DNA of 64,000 nt from NCBI GenBank assembly GCA_021463865.1, contig JAJTXY010000010.1, positions 93,143-157,142 on the forward strand, given 5' to 3'. Both the position numbers and the translations under genes were made by a program. This DNA comes from Anaerolineae bacterium. GTDB taxonomy: Bacteria > Chloroflexota > Anaerolineae > Aggregatilineales > J027. The notes beneath the pieces are model-generated. The model had not been told where the DNA came from. It made no database searches and saw only the letters and a program-made list of their open reading frames with translations. This document shows, piece after piece, positions 44,653 through 51,437 of the stretch. Each line of letters begins with the position of its first letter. Positions within the stretch are counted from its first letter, which is position 1.

Positions 44653-45642
44653 TCACTTCCCCTTGTTTTCAAGCACGATAGATTCGCCTGCCCACAACAA
44701 TGACCGAATCACCAACCAATAGACCTTGACTCGCTCCCAACGTAATGGTCGCTGACTGCCCAAGCTCCATTTAGCGGCCTCAATCCCAATCTGATTCGCA
44801 TAGTTTACCACCATTGCCAGCCGGAAAACTTCGGCCTGCCAGCGTCCATGAAATTTGCGAAAATAGCGTAGTTTGCTATGTTGAAAATGTACATGGCTGC
44901 GGGCTTTGACCTGTTTGCTGCTCTGCCCGTCGTGGTGGATGATTTTGGCATCCCCCACGTACCAAATCTCCCAACCCGCATCTTTGACACGCTTGCACCA
45001 ATCCATTTCCTCCGAATACATGATGTAGCGTTCGTCAAGGCTACCAACTTGTTCCCAAACCTCTCGCCGAGCCAGCAACGCCGATCCCTTGACCCAATCC
45101 ACCGGGAAGGTTGCGTCGTTGGACATCTGACGCATAAAAAACCAATCGAGCCAGCGGCGTGGGGCAATATTACTAATCCAAGGGCTTTCGGCGATGCCAA
45201 TGAGCAGGGTCGGGAAATGGTGGCGCGTTTGTTGATAGGTGCCGTCGGGGTTCAGGGTGTGTGGGCCAACCACTCCCACCTTCGGATCAGAATTCAAAGC
45301 AGCCATCAGGCGCGGCAGAGCATCCCCCAAAACTTCAGTATCCGGGTTCAACAGCAAAACCGCCCGTCCGCTGGCCGATTTCAGACCTAAATTATTCCCG
45401 CGCACAAAACCGATATTTTGCTCACACGAAATGAGATGCACCCACCCAAACCGTTCGCGGAGCATTTCTACACTACTATCTTGGCTGGCGGAATCTACCA
45501 CTATGACTTGAGTCAGAAGCCCAGCCCCCGTACATGTGCCGTCTGGGGCGACTATGGCAATCGGCGATTGATAAATACTTTCTAGGCATCGCGTCAATAA
45601 TTCCGCGACATTCCAATTTACGATGATGATGGATAAATCCAA
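44653..45642 (-). CDS. glycosyltransferase family 2
   Basis: GT-A inverting glycosyltransferase of about 329 residues, rhamnosyltransferase-like in style. Motifs are LDLSIIIVNWN at the start, VIVVDSASQDSS, LLLNPDTEVL (the DxD region, here with a single Asp-Thr) and VKGSALLARREVWEQVGSLDE. The reading frame is open further upstream, but the fold begins at a TTG (45640-45642) with AGGA 7 bases before, and a promoter just upstream supports that start. It is coupled with the GT4 gene and presumably builds the same glycan as the nearby membrane transferases. Confidence 0.85.
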   Translation of the reverse strand: MDLSIIIVNWNVAELLTRCLESIYQSPIAIVAPDGTCTGAGLLTQVIVVDSASQDSSVEMLRERFGWVHLISCEQNIGFVRGNNLGLKSASGRAVLLLNPDTEVLGDALPRLMAALNSDPKVGVVGPHTLNPDGTYQQTRHHFPTLLIGIAESPWISNIAPRRWLDWFFMRQMSNDATFPVDWVKGSALLARREVWEQVGSLDERYIMYSEEMDWCKRVKDAGWEIWYVGDAKIIHHDGQSSKQVKARSHVHFQHSKLRYFRKFHGRWQAEVFRLAMVVNYANQIGIEAAKWSLGSQRPLRWERVKVYWLVIRSLLWAGESIVLENKGK

Positions 45643-45679
45643 TGTTGCATCCTGCTGTATGACAACTACAAATAATGCA

Positions 45680-45707
45680 ATTTTAAACGCTCTGCTAGGG
45701 TTTACAA
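45680..45707 (-). promoter_or_regulatory. candidate promoter of the GT2-GT4 pair
   Basis: Minus strand TTGTAA (45702-45707), 16-base spacer, TAAAAT (45680-45685). It lies about 38 bases upstream of the proposed TTG start and within the longer open frame, so it favours the short form. Confidence 0.4.
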
Positions 45708-45833
45708 CACAAAATTTTACAGTTTCTGAGGGGAAAGATAACACTCCGGTTACATCTGTCCTTGAAAATAGGCTCATACGAACGAAACGAAGCGTCAAAT
45801 CAGCTAACTGAATCAAACAAGGAGAATAGGAAT

Positions 45834-46562
45834 ATGAAGTCGTTAAAGCGTGGTGTATTGGGGGCAACTGTTGCGGTAGTAGCCGTTGCGATGGTATTCA
45901 GCGCCGTTGGGGTGTCATTCGCGCAAGGCCCGCTAGGAGATCGTGGCGGTAATCGGGGTGGGCATCGCGGTGGTCTAGCCCTCGTTCGCATCGTTACCGA
46001 CACCGCCGCCGAATCGGTGGGCATGGATACCCGTGAATTTTTGCAAAGCGCCGAAGCAGGTCAAACCCTCCGTGACCTGATTACAGCCAATGGCGGTGAT
46101 CCGGCCCAAGTCGCGGCAGATGCCAAAGTCGAAGCCGAAGCCCAAATTGATGAAGCCCTTACCAATGAACGCATCACCGAAGAACGCGCCGCCGAACTGA
46201 AAGCGGAATTAGATACCAAAATCCAAGAAATCCTCGACCATGAACTAGGTCAGCGCGTGATTAATGCCCGCGTCAACTTTGGTCTGCGCCGCATCGTGAT
46301 GGATGTCGTCACCGAAACCACCGGCCTTGAGGCTCAGGATGTGCGCCAAGAACTGCGTGACGGCAAGAGTCTTGCCACCATCATTACCGAAAATGGCGGG
46401 GACGTAGCAGCGGTCAAGGCTCAAATCATCAGCGACGCGACAGAACAAATTAACCAAGCTGTCACCGATGGCAAGTTAAGCCAAGAAGACGCCGACACCC
46501 TGCTTGCTGAACTGGATGCCCATGTTGACGAACTGCTGAATTTCAGCCGGATGAGTGTGTAA
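45834..46562 (+). CDS. secreted two-repeat helical protein
   Basis: A 242-residue exported protein. The signal peptide ends near VSFAQG (about 31), followed by a Gly/Arg-rich stretch (36-47) and two homologous helical repeats (about 53-134 and 154-235). Each repeat has the order short helix, a LRDLITANGGD or LATIITENGGD turn, then a long helix, an ERITEERA or GKLSQEDA turn and a final charged helix. Such repeats occur in exported proteins of Gram-positive and Chloroflexota bacteria without known function. AAGGAG precedes the ATG. It may be a surface or calcium-related structural protein; this is a guess. Confidence 0.75.
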   Translation: MKSLKRGVLGATVAVVAVAMVFSAVGVSFAQGPLGDRGGNRGGHRGGLALVRIVTDTAAESVGMDTREFLQSAEAGQTLRDLITANGGDPAQVAADAKVEAEAQIDEALTNERITEERAAELKAELDTKIQEILDHELGQRVINARVNFGLRRIVMDVVTETTGLEAQDVRQELRDGKSLATIITENGGDVAAVKAQIISDATEQINQAVTDGKLSQEDADTLLAELDAHVDELLNFSRMSV

Positions 46563-46581
46563 TCGAATAGGTCATGATACT

Positions 46582-46611
46582 AAAAAGGCCGATCTGATGG
46601 TCGGCCTTTTT
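46582..46611. terminator. bidirectional rho-independent terminator
   Basis: Perfect 11-bp stem AAAAAGGCCGA (46582-46592) with TCGGCCTTTTT (46601-46611), 8-base loop. It separates the two-repeat protein gene from the convergent phosphate-binding-protein-like gene. Confidence 0.9.
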
Positions 46612-46631
46612 GGTTCGAGCAAGCGAATTAC

Positions 46632-47942
46632 CTAGCCCGGATAGGTAAATGTCACGACGAAGGGATTCTCGCCCTCCCCAATACTGCCTGTGGCCGAGTC
46701 CACAACCTGCCCATCAATCAAAAATTCTACGGTAAAGGCAGCGGTGGTTTCTTCATTTCCACACGCCAACGAAAGCTGAACATAGGCCAAATAATCGGTG
46801 GGATACGCGATTCCATCGAGCGCGATAATCTGCTCTTGCGGACTGGCAGCAGATGTTGAGCAATAATCATTCCCGCTGTCCGACTGACGATAGAACCCCG
46901 GCGCGGCAGGATTGGTAAAATTGACCTCGGTCCCGCCCGGTAAATAGAGACCCAAGTCAAGGTCATGGCTGGTTTCCCAAGTCAAGCGCACGACAAAATC
47001 AGGCCTGTTATCACTAGACAACACCGGCCCCGTCACCCCATCTTGGAGATTGCGCAGCGAGAGGCTAGTCAAATCTGGGGGTACAGACCATCCTCCACTC
47101 GATTGAATGGCGGCAGCACCCTCCTCGCCAAAAACAAAGGCTAGTAAGGTGGAGATTTCCGAAGCAGGCAGAGAAGCATCTCGACTGATATACCAATACA
47201 CTGGGCCAGCGGCTGGATAGTCACCTTCCGCGATAGTACGTTCCGTTGGCAGTTGGCAACTCGTCCCGTTATTTAAGGGCACGACGCTGTAGGTGGGTGG
47301 ACTGCTAAAATATTCGGATAGCGGCACAAACCCAATCCCGCCCTGCCGCGTATTAATTTGACGATAGGGTTCGTCGCCAAACGCCTCAATGCCACGTCGT
47401 TGACCACTATCCTCCCCGATCACGCGCTGAAAAAAGAAATCTTCCACGTCTTGGTCGTTGGTGGCAAAAACACTGACACGCCGTTCTGGGAAATCCGGAT
47501 TCAATTGATTCCATGTTTCGGCGTCACGTGGGCCATTTGTACCAAAGAGGGTTTTTAATTGGTCAGCTTCGAGGCACAGCAAAAAATCTACCTGTGTCGA
47601 AATAATAACCACCGAGCCATCAATTGCCACAATAAGCTCTACAGCGGTAGGACAATCCGCAAATTCTTCAGCCGTTGGCGGGGTCGTTGTAGCAAGTACC
47701 AAAAATTCACCTGCACATAAATTGGTGAGAGTTGCCTCCGAACTGCGCCGTGTCTCAAATCCGCCATAGGGATAGGCATCAATAAGCGCCTGACTCACCC
47801 GTTCGGCAAGAGCATCGTTCGCCACCACCGCAAATGGTGACGATTGACGAGCAAAAACGGGTCGTATATTAACCGACCCTATAGGTATCAAAGTCAAGAC
47901 CAGCAGGCAAAGCAACAACAACCGTAGATTTGCACCGCGCAT
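46632..47942 (-). CDS. secreted PBP-like (PstS-related) protein with C-terminal beta domain
   Basis: A 436-residue exported protein. After a signal peptide (about 1-32) comes a type 2 periplasmic-binding-like domain of the PBP_like_2/PstS kind: LKTLFGTNGPRDAETWNQLN followed by PDFPERRVSVFATNDQ is the family loop, and GIGFVPLSEYF is near the end. The last 120 residues form a separate beta domain (DFVVRLTWETSHDLDLGLYL) like those for calcium or carbohydrate binding. GAGGA lies 7 bases before the ATG. No pst transporter genes are close, so phosphate uptake is not assured. Confidence 0.75.
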   Translation of the reverse strand: MRGANLRLLLLCLLVLTLIPIGSVNIRPVFARQSSPFAVVANDALAERVSQALIDAYPYGGFETRRSSEATLTNLCAGEFLVLATTTPPTAEEFADCPTAVELIVAIDGSVVIISTQVDFLLCLEADQLKTLFGTNGPRDAETWNQLNPDFPERRVSVFATNDQDVEDFFFQRVIGEDSGQRRGIEAFGDEPYRQINTRQGGIGFVPLSEYFSSPPTYSVVPLNNGTSCQLPTERTIAEGDYPAAGPVYWYISRDASLPASEISTLLAFVFGEEGAAAIQSSGGWSVPPDLTSLSLRNLQDGVTGPVLSSDNRPDFVVRLTWETSHDLDLGLYLPGGTEVNFTNPAAPGFYRQSDSGNDYCSTSAASPQEQIIALDGIAYPTDYLAYVQLSLACGNEETTAAFTVEFLIDGQVVDSATGSIGEGENPFVVTFTYPG

Positions 47943-48008
47943 CAGAAATTCCTCGCTGATTGGATGGGTGTTTTGGAAAACATTATCTATCAAACCAAAA
48001 GGCTTTGC

Positions 48009-48042
48009 AAAAATAAAAAAGGCAGGCCATTAGCCCGCCCTT
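48009..48042 (-). terminator. rho-independent terminator after the tandem PBP gene
   Basis: Minus strand: stem of nine pairs with one bulged G, formed by 48033-48042 and 48019-48027 around a 5-base loop, followed by a T-rich tract (48009-48020). It lies just downstream of the stop at 48064. Confidence 0.75.
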
Positions 48043-48063
48043 GTTATATCCTTGTGATTTTAT

Positions 48064-50409
48064 CTATTGAGCCGCCTGAGTTGGGGCCTCGGTAGGTTCA
48101 GCCGTTGGCAACTCAGTCGGTACCTCGGTTGGAATCTCAGTGGGAACTTCAGTTGCGGCCTCAGTTGCCGTTTCCGTGGGTTCTTCGGTTGGGATTTCGG
48201 TAGACACTTCAGTAGGCGTTTCTGTCGCCTCCTCAGTTGCTTCGGGAGTAGCATCGCCGGATTCGGCATCAGGATCGGCTTCTGCTGCGGCACGACGCGC
48301 TTCTTCAATCATCGTGAAGATATTTTCGCGGTCCGCTTCCAGTGCAGCCCTATCAAACCCAACGAGGCCGAGGGTTTCAATCTGAATCAGCGCATCACTG
48401 TTGAAGGCCTGCCATAAGAGCGCGGCCACCACATCATCACTCAACGCTGCCTTCGAGAAGACCAGCATCGAGCTATAGGAGAACGGATAGCTGCCATCAA
48501 GAATAGTCTCGGTGGTTGGCTCAATACATCCATTACCAGCGTCAATCTGGACGACCCGTACCCCATCTTTGCCGGGGTCGGATTGGAAAGCCGTCCACAG
48601 GGCATAAGTAATCGCGCCATCAAAATGCGCGGTAGCCCCGACACGATACTGCAAATCGGGAATATCCGTCGCTCCAGATGCATTGGGGGTGTTGACAGGC
48701 GACATTTGAACAATGGGAGCATCGGTGCGACGGAGTACTTGTTGACCATTGGTTACAGTCGCCAAAATCAAGTCGGTTTCAATCGCGCCCAAGCTAGGAG
48801 CCAGCACCAACAGTTGGCGATCAGGCCACTCAGGATTGATTTCGTTCCAGCGTGCAGGCCCTTGCAATTTGGCCGGGTCAAGCGGCACAATCGGCGCTTC
48901 GGTGGGTTCGGGTGTATTCTCGGCGGGCGCTTCCGTAGCAACTTCCGTAGGTTCAGCCGTCGGAACTTCCGTGACAGTTTCGGTAGGAACTTCAGTTGGG
49001 GTGACTTCTGCTGCTTCGGCAGTGGCATCAGGATTCAGTGTGCCAGCCTGCGGATCCAAAACATTTTGCACCAACATGGCCGACAATTGGCTGTAATCGA
49101 GACAATCGGGCAAGTCAGAATCGGCCTTTACAAGCAGCACCACTGCCTGAGCTCCAAAATTGATGGTATAGGGGTCAATGTTGTTTTCGGAGCAGGTGGC
49201 TAACTCGGCTTCTGTCGGGGGGCGGTTAACCTGAATCACCGAAGCTGTCCCCGCGCAGAACGCGCCCCAACTTTGATCATTGGTCATCGCGCCAACTGTT
49301 AGGTCAACGTTGGTATAGGTTCCCGTAAAGGAATCATAAATGGGCTTAGTTGCAGTAGATGCCAAACCCGTACCGTTGATGGTCACCGAACCCTCAGCAG
49401 CAGTATTCAGTGTCACTGGGGAATTCGGGCGGGTAAATGTACGCCCTACAATCGGGCCAGTAATATTGTTGAGGCCGCGATCCAACACTGCTTGCACAGG
49501 TATAGTGAAGTTAAATTCATCATCCACCACTGGCAGACCATCCGCACCCACCGCATATTTAGCAAATTCGCTGAAATTGGCTTTGTCGAAGGCATTCACA
49601 TTGACATACAGCATCAATTGGCGGCGGAAGGGATACGTTCCAGCGGCAATCGTGCCCTCATCTGGTGAAAGGCAGGTCAGCAATTGATCGGTGCTAGCTT
49701 GCAAGGGAGTCAAACCACCTTGATCTTCAAGGCCCGTCCACTCATCAAACGTCATAAACGCCACACCCATGCTGGCTGGGTCTTTGAGTATATCTACAAC
49801 TGCTTGAGGGGATTCATATTGGGTGTAATCCGTGCGCGGCGCGTCTGGCAGCAGCGAGGCAAGGAAACCGACGACTGTTTGGCTTTCAGGATTTGGGCCA
49901 TATAGGGTAATGTCACCGGGGGTCGCAGTTGGGTTGATAACCGACCAATTGAGTTGGGCCGCCCCACCCTCACCGAGCACACTGGGCAGGCTGGATTGGT
50001 CAATACAAGTGGCTGGGGCACCCGCGCTGGGGACCAGCACCAACGCTTCATAGGCCAGCACCAATTCCACAAATTCCACCGCATTGGTATCGCAGACCAG
50101 CAGTTGTTCATCGGAAATTGGTTCAGTCGCCATAACCGCATCCACAACGCCACCGCACAGCCGTGTAAAGCCGTCCGCATTACCTTGTGCATCAAATTGA
50201 ACAGTTGAATCGTTTTCTGCCGCCGCGTTGTAATTATCTACTAACTTTTGCAGCAGGTCTTGGACATAGCGTGACCCCGCAACGACGACTTCACTTGAGC
50301 CGTCCTCTTGGGCAAAACTGGTGCGGGTTTGATAAGTAGGCAACCCTGCCATCAGTACCAGCGTCAAAAGTAACGCCGCATGGAGGGTACGCCGGAACAG
50401 GTTAGTCAT
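48064..50409 (-). CDS. secreted protein with two PstS-like domains and Thr/Glu/Pro linkers
   Basis: A 781-residue exported protein. After a signal peptide (about 1-33) comes one PBP domain (VVVAGSRYVQDLLQKLVDNY onward), then a second, whose N-terminal half ends CLDYSQLSAMLVQNVLDPQ and whose C-terminal half resumes PARWNEINPEWPDRQLLVL. In family members these two pieces lie next to each other; here about 47 low-complexity residues rich in T, E, P and A split them. A similar 62-residue tail closes the protein. GGAGG lies 5 bases before the ATG. The linkers suggest a wall-spanning or glycosylated surface protein. Ligand is unknown. Confidence 0.75.
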   Translation of the reverse strand: MTNLFRRTLHAALLLTLVLMAGLPTYQTRTSFAQEDGSSEVVVAGSRYVQDLLQKLVDNYNAAAENDSTVQFDAQGNADGFTRLCGGVVDAVMATEPISDEQLLVCDTNAVEFVELVLAYEALVLVPSAGAPATCIDQSSLPSVLGEGGAAQLNWSVINPTATPGDITLYGPNPESQTVVGFLASLLPDAPRTDYTQYESPQAVVDILKDPASMGVAFMTFDEWTGLEDQGGLTPLQASTDQLLTCLSPDEGTIAAGTYPFRRQLMLYVNVNAFDKANFSEFAKYAVGADGLPVVDDEFNFTIPVQAVLDRGLNNITGPIVGRTFTRPNSPVTLNTAAEGSVTINGTGLASTATKPIYDSFTGTYTNVDLTVGAMTNDQSWGAFCAGTASVIQVNRPPTEAELATCSENNIDPYTINFGAQAVVLLVKADSDLPDCLDYSQLSAMLVQNVLDPQAGTLNPDATAEAAEVTPTEVPTETVTEVPTAEPTEVATEAPAENTPEPTEAPIVPLDPAKLQGPARWNEINPEWPDRQLLVLAPSLGAIETDLILATVTNGQQVLRRTDAPIVQMSPVNTPNASGATDIPDLQYRVGATAHFDGAITYALWTAFQSDPGKDGVRVVQIDAGNGCIEPTTETILDGSYPFSYSSMLVFSKAALSDDVVAALLWQAFNSDALIQIETLGLVGFDRAALEADRENIFTMIEEARRAAAEADPDAESGDATPEATEEATETPTEVSTEIPTEEPTETATEAATEVPTEIPTEVPTELPTAEPTEAPTQAAQ
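48067..48252. repeat. coding low-complexity repeats (TEVPTE type)
   Basis: Encodes the C-terminal 62 residues of the tandem PBP protein as degenerate repeats of T-E-x-P-T-E. The period is near 4-6 codons. It is in frame and lacks stops, so it is a protein repeat and not a DNA element. Confidence 0.8.
48892..49032. repeat. coding low-complexity insert inside the second PBP domain
   Basis: Encodes about 47 residues of T/E/P/A/V repeats of the same type as the C-terminal tail. It sits between two halves of the PstS-like motif (LSxMLVQ and WNEINPEWPD). Confidence 0.8.
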
Positions 50410-50545
50410 GAAAGCCTCCGAAAAGAAACGTGACAGAAAGCAGCGTGTCCCATCGTCAAAGGTCACGCCGTAGGTGGGATATTCTTGGGCTAATAAGCTA
50501 AAACCGAAGGGTGATTTTACACGTTACGGGGTAATTGTCCAGCGT

Positions 50546-50914
50546 CTACTTATGGGTTGCAGGTTGATTGACCCAACGATCTACCATATCCATAAACACA
50601 TCAATCTCAATTGGTTTCGTCATCCATGCTTGAACACCCAGTGCCTCGCATTTGGGCTTGAGCAGATCATCAGCCGAAATAACAAAAACCTTGACTTTTT
50701 CACCGTCGGGTTGGGTGCGGATATGTTCCAATAAATGCAAACCCGACATCTCAGCGAGGTGCAGATCCAAAATAATAAGGTCATAAGTCTGATCTTTTAG
50801 TTTTTCGAGTGCTTTCTCGGCACTGCTGACCAGAGTATGCTGATATTTGAACAAAGCACGCTGGTACAAAGCAGCAATGTCGCGGTTATCTTCGACTATT
50901 AGAATATGCTGCAT
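50546..50914 (-). CDS. single-domain response regulator (CheY-like)
   Basis: A 122-residue receiver domain with no output domain. The acidic pocket is Glu8/Asp9, the phosphorylated residue Asp50 (LIILDLHL), the switch Ser80 (VISADD) and Lys100 (WMTKPI), all as in CheY. It needs a separate histidine kinase, and none is encoded nearby. Its target may be a protein partner. GTAGG lies before the ATG. It is upstream of the tandem PBP gene on the same strand with a 136-base gap, so they could be cotranscribed. Confidence 0.9.
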   Translation of the reverse strand: MQHILIVEDNRDIAALYQRALFKYQHTLVSSAEKALEKLKDQTYDLIILDLHLAEMSGLHLLEHIRTQPDGEKVKVFVISADDLLKPKCEALGVQAWMTKPIEIDVFMDMVDRWVNQPATHK

Positions 50915-51073
50915 GACCTACCTACTTCCTCATGTAGTCGCAAAACATCAAGCCTTCAGACTATAACGACAAGCGTTAAAAGTCAACTGAATTAAACCGA
51001 AATATCAACCGTTTTTCAACTTCTAATTTTGCCACACCTTTGTACAGAGGCGGGTAATTTTGCACAATTTTTG

Positions 51074-51079
51074 TATAAT
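51074..51079 (+). promoter_or_regulatory. candidate -10 of the Trm112-like gene
   Basis: A perfect TATAAT 44 bases before the ATG at 51124; no good -35 at the right distance. Confidence 0.35.
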
Positions 51080-51123
51080 TGAAAACGACTTTTGAAATTC
51101 ACCAGAGAAGGATGGCTATTTCC

Positions 51124-51378
51124 ATGGGCAATCAAGCGCCAATTTCCGAAGACTTATTGAATATCCTCCGCTGCCCAGTCGGCGTGCATGACAAAACCAA
51201 AGGGGATGATCCCGGACGCCTGCGTTTGGTCAACAATATGTGGCTAGTCTGTGACGATTCTGGTTATAAATATCCTATTCGGGATGGCATTCCGGTGCTG
51301 CTGCCCGAAGAAGGCCTGAAATGGAAAGACGTGCCCGAAAGCGAACTTCCATCGGTGCTACCGCCAGAGAACAACTAG
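51124..51378 (+). CDS. Trm112/UPF0434-like protein
   Basis: A small 84-residue protein with the Trm112p-like layout: a start of EDLLNILRCPV, a middle RLRLVNNMWLVCDDSGYKYP, and the ending IRDGIPVLLPEEG. In eukaryotes Trm112 is a zinc-binding partner that activates methyltransferases; bacterial forms such as YcaR are less known. Only two cysteines are kept here, one in RCPV and one in VCDD, so a full four-Cys zinc site is absent. The ATG at 51124 has AGGA 11 bases upstream; earlier starts would be out of place. Confidence 0.82.
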   Translation: MGNQAPISEDLLNILRCPVGVHDKTKGDDPGRLRLVNNMWLVCDDSGYKYPIRDGIPVLLPEEGLKWKDVPESELPSVLPPENN

Positions 51379-51437
51379 TCTATAAAATTTGTTCGCCTAA
51401 ATAATCATTTTGAAATCACCACTAATCGAGCTAACCC

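Noticed and set aside
48067..49032. Repeats that might be taken for a CRISPR array
   Set aside because: Short, degenerate, in frame and coding, with no constant repeat-spacer spacing.
48067..49100. Plus-strand open frames rich in Ser/Gly/Val and Arg/Phe opposite the tandem PBP gene
   Set aside because: They mirror the low-complexity Thr/Glu/Pro repeats of the true gene and have no ribosome sites.
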